From Zymoseptoria tritici IPO323 (Eukaryota; Ascomycota; Dothideomycetes; Mycosphaerellales; Mycosphaerellaceae), in the NCBI RefSeq assembly GCF_000219625.1, contig NC_018210.1, positions 434,001 to 498,000 on the forward strand: a stretch of DNA of 64,000 nucleotides, given 5' to 3'. Position 1 is the stretch's first letter. Each line of letters begins with the position of its first letter. Positions 32,431-42,330 of the stretch are shown piece by piece. The notes below the pieces were generated by a model. That model was not told where the DNA came from. It did not search any database and worked only from the letters and a program-made list of their open reading frames with translations. The translations under genes were made by a program, and so were the position numbers.

Positions 32431-34258
32431 GATTAGAGTCTTGTGCTTTTGGGAAAACGAAGGGTAGTCGCTGGACAGGTGTGGCGAGGGAGGCCTTTAT
32501 ATGCTAATTGAAGAGCGGCAGACAGCGTCAGTTGACCGGAGCCGACACCGCCATGATCAAGGCTAGTCTGGGTACGGTTACTGGGAATCATGCCATTAGC
32601 CCTTGCGGCGAGGATTGAATTTGCGCAGTGAGCCGCGTTCAGGCTTCAGGTGCGGTATGGTTCTATCGAGAAGTGTGCGGTATTTCGGCGGTTGGATTGG
32701 TGCCTTGAATCCCAGACATGGATCGAACGACCACTTCCCGCGTGCCACGGGCCCTAGCACACCCAAAAATGCCCAGCGGAGTATACCAAGGGACGAGAGG
32801 ACTCCGAGAGCAGGACATCACCGTTCTGAGCAAATGGACAGGCGGTGTCATGTATGCAGGGGTGCCGGAGGAGGTGTTACAGTCGTGTCCACGCTTTCTC
32901 CCGCTAACGTATATGTAAGTTTCATTCAATCTTCGGGGTCCGAAGGGTGTGGCATCGAAAGGTCTCGGAGTCTCAACCACAACGGAAATGGTGATGGAGA
33001 TCTTCCACCAATGTCTGGAACCCGAATCTTTCCGATCATGCTTCTGGATTGAAATGTTACGACCTGCTTTCTCGACTTCTCCTGAGTAGCCGGATACAGA
33101 CGACAGGGCTCACTTGGCCCGTGCCAACAGACCTGTGGCGAACAGCTCTCCGGTGCGCTGACCCGAAGAGAATAGCGAGGTTGATACCTCCACCCTTGCA
33201 GGCCACGTGCCAGGACCATGTCCGCGTTGACAACGCCTGTGTAGTTTGCCACGGTCGGACCTGGAAATGAGAGCCTATTGCTTCAGAAGCGGGCTGAATA
33301 CTTCAATGGAGTGAATGTAGCTCATGTATAAGCGACGAGCCGAAGTCGATCGCTTTGCAGCGAGGCGATGAGCGGGAAAGCCGTGAAGGAGCCGTGAAGG
33401 AGTAACAGGGCAATTGACGGCTTTTCATAAAGCGTTTCTTGACCCAAGTCCGCCGACCCTGAAATGCCTGTACGACATCCCTGATCTGACAATTGTGCGA
33501 TGAAGCACTGACTCTCTGTATTTCTTCACTGATGAAAGTGGTTCATCTTATGCGAGTAGCAAAGATTCGCTGCGTGGGTGAGCTTTTGGAATTCTGTACG
33601 TTCCTGGTCAGCCGCCAGCAGCATTCGGCGTGACATTTCGATCGATGTCATCGTCCACTCCTCTCGTTTTCACCGACGAGTAATTTGGTACTTGGGTCGT
33701 TGGGAGTAGTCTCTGGGGGGACGAAAGCGTTTTTGCCGCTGTGGACCATCGTCAGAACACGCTTCTGGAATAGATGTCCACACTCCAGTGCAGACTACGC
33801 ACTCCAAGGCGCCAGACTCCAATTCATGCAGTGCAATTTGTACGGGATCAAGGAGGGAGGTTCAGTCGAATTGTCTGTCAAATAGAGTTCCGGATAAGGC
33901 CCTGCTAGCGTCCTGCGGGATCCCTGAAGTGGCCGCGGCTAAAAACGCGATTCCGTCGCGTCTCCCCGGAGATCATTTCGTGTTTGTCGAAATGTAAGAT
34001 CCATCGCTTTGCCACACAACGACATTGAACATCATCGCGGGCATCGAAATCAGACAAAATTGGCAGATACACCACACATTGACGTCCATCTCTACCGCCA
34101 AGCGACATCAGACCCTTCGACACGACTCCGGCCGGCGGTGACCTCATCCCTTGGGTGAAAGCAGTGAGTCAGATTGAATCTCATTCACTCTGTCAAAAGC
34201 GGCAACGTACATATCTGCAAAGCGGGGCCTCGCTGCGGTTCAAGCATCGGCAGCAAAC
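32431..34258. other. 1.8 kb intergenic, no gene seen
   Basis: It separates the divergent broken secreted-protein gene and the SNF2 gene. No coding frame has support; presumably promoters. Confidence 0.5.
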
Positions 34259-37200
34259 ATGGACCCAATCGACCTCACCTCTCTCCCCGAAACACCTCCT
34301 CACAAGAAGCGCAAGGTGGCACCGCTCGTCCCAGTCTTGCCCCGAATGTCGAGTTCCGACTTGCTCGCCCAATTCGGCGCTCACCAGTCTCCCGCATCAA
34401 TTCGGAAGATGGATCGTGAAACCGCTGGGCACCGCCTTCGTGGTACCGCGGCAGTCTCGTATGCAGAATCTCCGACATCAACCGCCGAAAACTCTCCGTC
34501 CAAAGCATCAGACTTCGATAACACTCCTCAACCATACAACAATGGCTACAACGACGTGCGCAGCGATTCTGATGATAGCGAAGATGAGCTGGCGGAGGAC
34601 ACCATCCATGCGGTACCGCGCGGAACTGCAGCCCCTTCTCGTGAACTCCCGCCGCGCTCCAGACGAGCGAATGTCAGCTACGAAACAGTCGATCACACGA
34701 CGACGAAGAAGAAGTCTTACCGCAAGTCGAAAAATGGCAAACGCAGCAAGACTTTATTGACATCCGACACCACGCACCCCAAGCAAGTCAAAGCAGAGAC
34801 CGCGCGCGGCAAAGTGCGAGCAGACATCGCCGCTTACACCAAGCCGAAGAGGGATGCATTCCTCCTGGCCAACAAGTCATACTTCCAACCTCTTCTCCCC
34901 GAAAACAGCTACATCGACAAACTCGAGCGCATCAATGCCATGGCTGGGCAGGACGAGCCAGAAGAGCACCCATATGTCAATCTCACCGAGCAGCCGAAGG
35001 AGGTCACAGCTGTGATGAAGCCATACCAGTTGGAAGGTCTGTCATTCCTCGTCCACATGTACGAGAATGGTGTGTCATCCATCCTGGGTGACGAGATGGG
35101 ACTGGGAAAGACACTCCAGACACTGTCACTTTTTCAATATCTCGTCGAGAACAAGCCCACCACCGGCGAGCATCGACCAAATCTGGTGGTGTGCCCGCTC
35201 AGCGTGCTGTCATCTTGGATCGCCGAGTCACGGAAGTGGGTGCCTGGTCTGAATGTTGTGCGCTTCCACGGACCTGTCAACGAACGCCTGCGCTTGAAGC
35301 AAGAGATGCTGGAGAAGAAGACGAGGTTCGACAAGACGCACGATCCAGAAGACCGCGTGGATCTGGTAGTCACAACATACGAGACCTTCACTGCGGAGCA
35401 GATGTGGTTCAAGCGAGTCTTCGTTTGGCGGTATTGTGTGCTTGATGAAGGTCACAAGATCAAGAATGAGAAGTCCGACATCTCATCTGCTCTCCACGGT
35501 CTCAGCGCGGAGTATCGCTTGTTGCTCACTGGAACCCCTCTCCAGAACAACCTCAAGGAAATGTGGGCTCTCCTACATTGGCTGTTCCCGGAGGTCTTCA
35601 CCATCGACACCGCCGATGAGTTCCGCAAAGCATTCGACCTGACCAAAGGAACTGTCTCTACTACATTCATGGACGATGCTCGTCGTCTGCTGGAGCTCAT
35701 CATGATTCGTCGGATGAAGAATACCCCCGGTGTCAACCTTGATCTGCCGGAGAAGGAGGAAGTCGTGCTCTTCGTCCCACTCACGCCTATGCAACGATTC
35801 TGGTACACTCGCCTCTTGACCAAAGATAACGGCACCCTCGACGATGTCTTCATCGATGCGAAGGCCAAGGAAGAGCAGGCATTGAAGCAAGAGCAGAATG
35901 ACGAGCAGATGCTGCTACTGGAGAAGGCCAATGCTGCACTGGGCAAAGCTGAAGATATGGATACTAGCGATATCTGGGCGGAAAGCAAGGCCATCATGCA
36001 GGAAGCACTTCAAGTCGAAGAGGAGCCCGATACGCAGAAGAAGAACGCTTGGCAGAAGTTGATGAACCTGCTCATGCAACTTCGCAAGGTGTGTATCCAC
36101 CCGTACATGGTGCCCCACGCTGCTCCACCGATGTACGATATTGGCAATCACATCATGAACGCCTCAGCCAAGTTCATCGTGTTGGACAAGATGTTGGAGG
36201 AACTGGTTGTCAAGCAGAAGAAGAAGGTCTTGATCTTCTCTGGCTTCACTCGAGCGCTCGACTTGGTTGAAGAGCTCCTTCACCTCAAAGGCGCCAACAG
36301 TCACGATGCACCATTCCGCCACGCACGTCTTGACGGCAGCACCGCGCGTGCCCAGCGTAATCTCAGCATCCGCATGTTCAACGACATGCGTTCCGACTGC
36401 AATGTCATGCTGCTGTCGACTCGCGCTGGAGGTCTCGGCATCAACCTCACCTCCGCCAACGATGTCATCTTCATCGACGATGACTGGAATCCACAAGTCA
36501 CCCTCCAAGCCGAAGCTCGTGCTCACCGTATTGGTCAGAAGAACAAAGTCACCGTCTACAAACTCTGCACTCAGGGCACTGTTGAAGAGCAAATGCAAGG
36601 CCGCATCCGCAAGAAGCTCTACCTCTCTGCGAAGATCACCGAGAGCATGCGCAATCTGCACTCGGAAAACAATGCTGACAAGAAACGCAAGCGTCGCTCC
36701 CCCAACAATGCCGTCGCCAACGACGACGACGCTCCTCACCTCGACACCGCCTCGCTGCAATCGCTCATCCGTCGCGGCGCGCAAACTCTCGCTCGTCCGC
36801 AGATTCAAGTCAGTGAACTGCTGAACTGGGATTGGGCCACCACCCTCCAGAAATGCAAAGACCAGCCCTTCGACATCACCGCGGCCCCCACCTCAACTAC
36901 TGATATCGAAACCCCTGCCGTCGATGAGCAAACCTGGCTCTCCTCCATGGAAAAGGTTCAAACCGCCATCTTTGACGGGAAAAGGCACCAAAAAGCCCTT
37001 CAGGCCGCCGCCGCGCTCCCAACAGACCTTACCCGCGCCGACCGCCGCGTGGGCAAGAACACCACCGTCGAAATCGACGGCTTCATGATCGACAAGAATT
37101 CTCTCCTCTGCGCGCATTGGGAAGCCGTGCCCACACTCGCCGGCAAGGATCCACGTCTCGCATCTCCGAAGCGGGAGAAGAGGGAGCCTATCATCCATCA

Positions 37201-37873
37201 GGAATTCTGCCAGTCGTGTTGGGTGGGTCCGGACAGTAAGCGTGGCGAACTTCTCGACTGTACTCGCTGTCCTCGAATCATCCACCAGCACTGTATCCCC
37301 GAGGGCAGTCTCACGGGCGGCATCAGCAAGAACTGGACATTCACCTGCACTCAGCACGCTTGTCGAGACTGCGGCGCCAAGACCTCCGACGCTGGCGGCG
37401 TCATCTTTCGTTGCCGCTGGTGCGAGGCGGGATACTGTGAGGATTGTCTCGACTGGGACAAAGCCAACCTCGTCGGCCACGAGTTGCCGGAATTCGGATT
37501 GCTGAACTTTGGACGTGTCACTCAAGCATTCTACATTGAATGCCACGGTTGCGTGGGGAGGTGGGAGGTGGATCCTGCGGACAAGAGAGAGGTGGAGTTG
37601 CAGAAGGGGCGGATTGAGGAGCAGTGGGCCGAGGCGGTGGCAGAGAGGGAGAGGGAGGCGGCGATGGACTCGGAGGGTTTGCAGATGGGCGGTGGTGCGG
37701 GTGTTGAGTTGCAGACGCCTGGGACGATCAGTGAGGCTGTCACGCCGATTGGTGGCGGGTCGGTGATTGATCTGACGGGTGAGGAGGTGGTAAAGGGGAG
37801 TGGAAAGAAGAAGAAGACGCCGAAGAGTGGTGCGAAAGCCACGCCGAGGGGTGGGAAGAAGATGAAGTTTTGA
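34259..37873 (+). CDS. SNF2-family ATPase with C-terminal PHD-type zinc fingers
   Basis: An intronless gene for 1204 residues, a nuclear ATP-dependent chromatin remodeler. Residues 1-240 are disordered and basic (PPHKKRKVAPL is a likely nuclear localisation signal). The Snf2 ATPase follows: KPYQLEGLSFLVHMYENGV, motif I DEMGLGKT at 278-285, motif II DEGH at 396-399 (DEGH, not DEAH), LLLTGTPLQNN, then the helicase C lobe with KVLIFSGF, RLDGSTARAQR, LLSTRAGGLGINLT and AEARAHRIGQKNKV. It most resembles ISWI/SMARCA5-like members. Residues ~984-1097 hold Cys/His zinc-finger modules (CQSCWVG, LLDCTRCPRIIHQHC, CRDCGAK, CRWCEAGYCEDC). The tail is basic with an SVIDLTGEE motif, a possible SUMO-interacting site. 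The exact subfamily is not certain. Confidence 0.92.
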   Translation: MDPIDLTSLPETPPHKKRKVAPLVPVLPRMSSSDLLAQFGAHQSPASIRKMDRETAGHRLRGTAAVSYAESPTSTAENSPSKASDFDNTPQPYNNGYNDVRSDSDDSEDELAEDTIHAVPRGTAAPSRELPPRSRRANVSYETVDHTTTKKKSYRKSKNGKRSKTLLTSDTTHPKQVKAETARGKVRADIAAYTKPKRDAFLLANKSYFQPLLPENSYIDKLERINAMAGQDEPEEHPYVNLTEQPKEVTAVMKPYQLEGLSFLVHMYENGVSSILGDEMGLGKTLQTLSLFQYLVENKPTTGEHRPNLVVCPLSVLSSWIAESRKWVPGLNVVRFHGPVNERLRLKQEMLEKKTRFDKTHDPEDRVDLVVTTYETFTAEQMWFKRVFVWRYCVLDEGHKIKNEKSDISSALHGLSAEYRLLLTGTPLQNNLKEMWALLHWLFPEVFTIDTADEFRKAFDLTKGTVSTTFMDDARRLLELIMIRRMKNTPGVNLDLPEKEEVVLFVPLTPMQRFWYTRLLTKDNGTLDDVFIDAKAKEEQALKQEQNDEQMLLLEKANAALGKAEDMDTSDIWAESKAIMQEALQVEEEPDTQKKNAWQKLMNLLMQLRKVCIHPYMVPHAAPPMYDIGNHIMNASAKFIVLDKMLEELVVKQKKKVLIFSGFTRALDLVEELLHLKGANSHDAPFRHARLDGSTARAQRNLSIRMFNDMRSDCNVMLLSTRAGGLGINLTSANDVIFIDDDWNPQVTLQAEARAHRIGQKNKVTVYKLCTQGTVEEQMQGRIRKKLYLSAKITESMRNLHSENNADKKRKRRSPNNAVANDDDAPHLDTASLQSLIRRGAQTLARPQIQVSELLNWDWATTLQKCKDQPFDITAAPTSTTDIETPAVDEQTWLSSMEKVQTAIFDGKRHQKALQAAAALPTDLTRADRRVGKNTTVEIDGFMIDKNSLLCAHWEAVPTLAGKDPRLASPKREKREPIIHQEFCQSCWVGPDSKRGELLDCTRCPRIIHQHCIPEGSLTGGISKNWTFTCTQHACRDCGAKTSDAGGVIFRCRWCEAGYCEDCLDWDKANLVGHELPEFGLLNFGRVTQAFYIECHGCVGRWEVDPADKREVELQKGRIEEQWAEAVAEREREAAMDSEGLQMGGGAGVELQTPGTISEAVTPIGGGSVIDLTGEEVVKGSGKKKKTPKSGAKATPRGGKKMKF

Positions 37874-38630
37874 GCAGGGCTTTGGCCTGAAGAAGAGATC
37901 AAAGAGTCGGACAGAGCAGGTCATTGGACTTGAGCCGATGGACATGGAGTTACTGGAATGGGAGTACGCAGAAGCGGAAGCACGAGAAGGAAGAGCGGAC
38001 TTCTTGACTGATGATTAGGACTGCATTGTAGCTTGAAGTCATTGCCACGATGCAAATGCCATGACGTGTGCTGTCTCACTGCGTCTTCTCTGAATAAATG
38101 CTCTCCCACCTGCTTCCGTCTGCGCCAAGCTGGACGACAGTCATGTCCCCACAGAGGCCAGAGGAGCTTTCAGAGCCATCAAAGTAGGCCATCGAATATT
38201 GATGTCTTGGCGGTTGAATTTTGATTGGCGGAGACAGTACCGACTTCTGTTGGCCACTTCTCTCTTGGAAAACTTTTGAGCATCGCCTTACCCATAACAT
38301 TCGCCGCCTTGGCTGATCTGTCCGCCGCCGTTGCATGCGCTGTCGATGCACTTCTTCATGATGGACATGGGTTATGAAACCTCGGATCAGCATCTGGCCC
38401 GACGTACGCATATGCTCCGACCGGATTTGAGTCATGATTTCTCATTTGCTATCGTTCTGGTAAGCAACAAGATCGAGTTGTGCCATTTCTCGGCAGAAAT
38501 TGGCTTGCCGTTTAGACTCATTCTCGTTTCGCTCTCTTTCATACCTTTCTTTCTATCTTCTGCATCCATCTCGCTCTAACCATACCTACATCCGTCTCTC
38601 CTTCCTTCAACCCACGGTACCCTTCTCATC
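37874..38630. other. Intergenic, kinase promoter
   Basis: 757 bases between two plus-strand genes. It has a pyrimidine-rich tract just before 38631 (CTTTCTTTCTATCTTCTGC type), common upstream of fungal starts. No gene seen. Confidence 0.5.
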
Positions 38631-40028
38631 ATGAACTCGACCCCTGTACCAACCCAATACGGTCTCATCTGGGAGCCGGAAGTCTTCGGAAATCTCTCGC
38701 CCCGTTGGTCCGCCGAGCCCTCCATCTCCCAAATCAAAGCCCTCTGCCGCCAGCACCTTCACCTCGACCCAGAAGAGCCCTGCACGGCCACGCTCCACGA
38801 ACGCGGAGGTACCAGCATTGTCTACACCATCGAAGCGCTGGCTAGGTCTCCCGGCAGGTGGATAATCAAGGTCTGCCTGCCCGTCGACCCGGGCCGGAAG
38901 ACGAGGAGTGAAGTCGCTACGATGCAATTCGTCAAGGAGAGGACTAAGATCCCTGTGCCTGGAGTGCTGGCGTGTGATGTGAGCAATCAGAATTCGTTGG
39001 GCTTCGAATGGAATTTGATGGACTTTATGCCGGGGACGGAGTTGACGAATGTTTGGCTGGGATTGGAGTTTCAGCAGAAAGCAGAAGTGGTGAGGCAGTT
39101 GGCGAGGTATCAAGCTGAGCTCCTGCTCCTTCCCTTCGACTCTCATATGATCGGGAGTCTCTATCCTTTCTCACAGAGCGACAACTCTTCCGGCCCTGGT
39201 ACCTCTCCGTACATCGGTCCCGTCGCCTCTCATCGATTTTCGTGGGGCCCAACCCTCTCTGGTCAGCAAGATAGTAATGCCCGTCGAGGACCATTCAAGA
39301 ACAGCCACAATTGGCTCGCTGCCCGTCTGCAGCTCATCATCGACCATCCCCTCGAACCGCGGTCGAAGGGTACACCCCCCGCCGACGCCGCGTCGCAAGC
39401 GCCGAGCCTCGCCCATCGTCTGCTCGCTCTTCTGCCCTCCTTGTTCGATCCAGAGAAATGCGGAGAAGAGATAGTCCTCCACCATGCCGATCTCCACGAG
39501 GGAAACATTCTCATCTCTACATCAGAACGAAAGTCAACCTCCGCCACTGAACCCACCATCGACAGCGATCCAGTCATCACAGCCCTCATCGACTGGGAAC
39601 ACCAGATCCTCTCTCCCTTCTGGCACGCCATCTCACCACCCTGCCTTTTCGACGGCAAAGTCCGCCTCTCTCCACCTCTCGCTTCAGACTACCCTCCCGA
39701 GCCTAGCTCAGGTGATGGCTCTGACAATCCTGATAACTTGGGCAAACCATATGCATTCTGGCAGCACACGCAAGAATACGAGCACGGCTTACTCCGCTCC
39801 ATCTGGGAGGAGGGAATGAAGAGTCATCTTGGGGAGGAAGTGTGGAAGAGAGTGTGGACGAGCGAGGAGGCGAGACGGAAGAGTGACTTTGAGCTTGCGA
39901 TTTGGGTGGCTGATGGGCCGGCGGAGGGGAGAAGAGTAGCGATTGTGGAGGAGTGGATTGGGCGGTGGGAGAGGAGTGGGTGGACAGATGGGAAGGGGTT
40001 GTGGGAGGAGTTGTATGTGGTCTCGTGA
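38631..40028 (+). CDS. APH-like phosphotransferase, paralogue of 605-1879
   Basis: One exon, 465 residues, same fungal APH-like kinase family as the gene at 605. The N-lobe begins with QYGLIWEPEVFGNLSPRWSAEP (in the other copy QYGLEWEG...PRW). It shares WIIKVCLPVDPGRKTRSEVA, MQFVKE and GFEWNLMDFMPG. The catalytic loop is HHADLHEGNILIS (HxDLHxxN) and the metal motif is LIDWEHQ. Compared with the first copy it has insertions rich in Ser/Pro/Asp around the catalytic lobe, for example after EPTIDSD and before SGDGSDNPD. The start MNSTPVPTQYG directly precedes the conserved block. The substrate is unknown. Same strand, 37 kb apart. Confidence 0.86.
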   Translation: MNSTPVPTQYGLIWEPEVFGNLSPRWSAEPSISQIKALCRQHLHLDPEEPCTATLHERGGTSIVYTIEALARSPGRWIIKVCLPVDPGRKTRSEVATMQFVKERTKIPVPGVLACDVSNQNSLGFEWNLMDFMPGTELTNVWLGLEFQQKAEVVRQLARYQAELLLLPFDSHMIGSLYPFSQSDNSSGPGTSPYIGPVASHRFSWGPTLSGQQDSNARRGPFKNSHNWLAARLQLIIDHPLEPRSKGTPPADAASQAPSLAHRLLALLPSLFDPEKCGEEIVLHHADLHEGNILISTSERKSTSATEPTIDSDPVITALIDWEHQILSPFWHAISPPCLFDGKVRLSPPLASDYPPEPSSGDGSDNPDNLGKPYAFWQHTQEYEHGLLRSIWEEGMKSHLGEEVWKRVWTSEEARRKSDFELAIWVADGPAEGRRVAIVEEWIGRWERSGWTDGKGLWEELYVVS

Positions 40029-40959
40029 GGGTTGTGACCTGGGAGAAGACTGTCGAGTCAATTGACCCCTCACGCATCTTCATTCTTCAAGCCTTGCGCC
40101 AGTGAGCCCGACGACAAGGCAGTGAGAACTCCCATATTTGGAAGCACTCTATGAGTCCGCAAATATGATTCAGCGAGGTAGCGAAGGTTCAGGAAACTTG
40201 CATGAGTCCTTGCGGAGCAAACAGCAATTAGACAGGCTGGTTTCTCCAGCGCCAGCTTCGGAAGAAACTCTACGACACTGTTCCTCATCTTGTGGAGGAT
40301 GTTCGAGGAAAGTATATCCACTCATACCTGACGTTATACCTTCGACTCTGCTGATTTCTTCTGCCGAAGCGTGGCTCTTCTAGGAACGCACAATAACCTA
40401 TAGGCCCTAACGACGACATCGAAGCTTGGGCGACCTGGGATCAATACAGGATCTGTGAGCGTTTGGCCTACGTCGCCGGTAGTCCCGCAGCATTGAGAAG
40501 AGCAAGTCCGGGTTGGAGAAGAGCCAAATGTTCACCCATGCTCACACCGAAAAGAGCGGAGCAAAAAGCCTTCTACGAGATTGATCAAGACAACGCTGCC
40601 GCGTTGTCTATTGACGAGATGCGTACCGGAGGACTTTGCGAGTTGGGCCGTCTGGATGATCCAGGCAACTGGAGAAAATCTGACAATCACATGTCAAAAG
40701 TGTACGTGAACTGCGGCTTTGCGGCGCTAGTGGGCTGGTTGGCTGTTGACTTTCAACTTTCGGTTCAGAACGTACGTTCGTCCTTCAACACCTCGATTTG
40801 CACATCTTCGCCATCCTCGAGAAACCTTTGCGCATTGCCGGCGCAGCGCATATCAAGGCTCGACGAAGGCTGAAGTCTTCTCAACCACCCGCGCACCACC
40901 TCGAGTCGAAGCAAGTAGAGTCAATACTGCCTTAACGCAACATCCAGCAAGCCGACACA
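40029..40959. other. Intergenic, no gene seen
   Basis: About 930 bases. An open frame at 40463-40873 lacks an early ATG and any recognisable motif, so it is not called. Confidence 0.5.
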
Positions 40960-41493
40960 ATGACTACACTGCTCGATCTCCCCGAGGAGACCATCGCCAA
41001 CATTCTCTCCCTCGTTTCCGAAGATGGACCTGTCCCGATGGTCGGCTCAGGAGATTATCCCCCACACAGTGCTTCATACTCAGCCTACTTCAACGCTGCG
41101 CTCACGTGCAAAGATCTGCATCGCATAGTGCAGCCAGAGCTCTACAAATTCGTCGCTTTTGATGGAAATCCCTATCGAGTCGGACGGGACGGGTCTCAAG
41201 GCGGCCATGTGGACATGCACAGTTTCTTGCGCACGCTGTTCGAAGCGCCACACTTGAGGAGATCTATCCACGAGATTCACATCAAGCATTGCTCTTCTCT
41301 GATGAAAAGTCAGAGTCGGACTTCGCGCGTCTGGCCGGACCGATCACCGCCCATTTGGGAAGCGGAGACGGTTCTCGGCGAGGCTTTGGCGAGCTTGTTC
41401 GAAGAAGGGGGAAGCGACGAGGACGGAGCCGAGGCGGAGAACGAAGGAGGCGTTTCCCTCCTGGGCCTGGAAGAGGTGTATGGTGGAACATGA
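40960..41493 (+). CDS. F-box protein, internally deleted copy
   Basis: 177 residues in one exon. Residues 1-110 carry an F-box-like start (MTTLLDLPEETIANILSLV, then AALTCKDLHRIVQPELYKFV) and the FLRTLFEAPHLRRSIHEIHI segment typical of the array's full-length members. The sequence then jumps directly to the family's C-terminal motif (WEAETVLGEALASLFEEG). The ~350-residue central repeat region present in the neighbour at 42331 is missing, as if removed by one deletion around codon 108-112. The frame is intact, so a short protein could be made, but the substrate-binding middle is gone. It could also be regarded as a pseudogene. Confidence 0.7.
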   Translation: MTTLLDLPEETIANILSLVSEDGPVPMVGSGDYPPHSASYSAYFNAALTCKDLHRIVQPELYKFVAFDGNPYRVGRDGSQGGHVDMHSFLRTLFEAPHLRRSIHEIHIKHCSSLMKSQSRTSRVWPDRSPPIWEAETVLGEALASLFEEGGSDEDGAEAENEGGVSLLGLEEVYGGT

Positions 41494-42330
41494 CAGGGTA
41501 GCCAGTGAGACATGGCTCAGGTCTGATAGAGGAAAACGAAGAAGAATAGAGGCGGCGAGGTCGGAATATGGAAGGTGCGAAGGTCCATGCCGAGGATCTT
41601 GCCGGCAAGAGATCTGCTTTCCAGAAGCGTTAGCAGGGAGAAAGACATGGAGCAACGACCAGAGCTGGGGTCGCACCGCCTGTGCTGGAGGGAGAGCGTT
41701 CTGAATGATTGAAAGCGGATGAGACCTTTCCTCGTCGCAGGAGCCATGTTGGAGGAATGGAGAGGCCCAGTTTCCGCGAATTGTCTTATCAGCACAGTGC
41801 CAGAGTCGGAGAGGTATGACAGACGAGGCAACAAGTCAGCGAGGTCTTTCATGCAAGGCAGTGATGAGAACGATGCCATACCGTGTCTCACCTTCAGACT
41901 CTCCCGCTTCCTCTTTTGAGCACCTCATTTCCGCCGATGTATCATAGATGTCCACTGCCACATGTCCTTATGCTCTCGAGCTCGCGCCGTTGCTCTCGAA
42001 GCTGTGATCTCTCCCACCACATGTCGGAGTGCCTGCAGGTCAGCATTTCTAGATCATTCGCCGTCCGGGAAAGCGAAGCCAGCAAGTCTTTCGTTTGCAT
42101 GTGCAATCCGCGCTAGCTGGTCGCTGATCTGTCGCCGACGCGAAAATCCCGGTTTCATCGAATTTTCATCAAAACAGCAATCTCTCATCGTGCAAGATTC
42201 TTCTCGACTCACCCGCATGAGTTGTGCAGGTCCAGTACCCATTGCAAATTGAATTCTGTGGGACGGCTCTCCAAGAACCCTGCGCGCAGCACAAGGAACC
42301 GCAGCTTGCAACCTTTCATCGACCGCCAAA
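41494..42330. other. Intergenic between F-box genes
   Basis: About 840 bases, no gene supported. It could hold residual sequence from the deleted copy, but none was recognised. Confidence 0.45.

Noticed and set aside
40463..40873. Possible 136-residue gene
   Set aside because: It has no early ATG, no motif and no similarity to neighbours.
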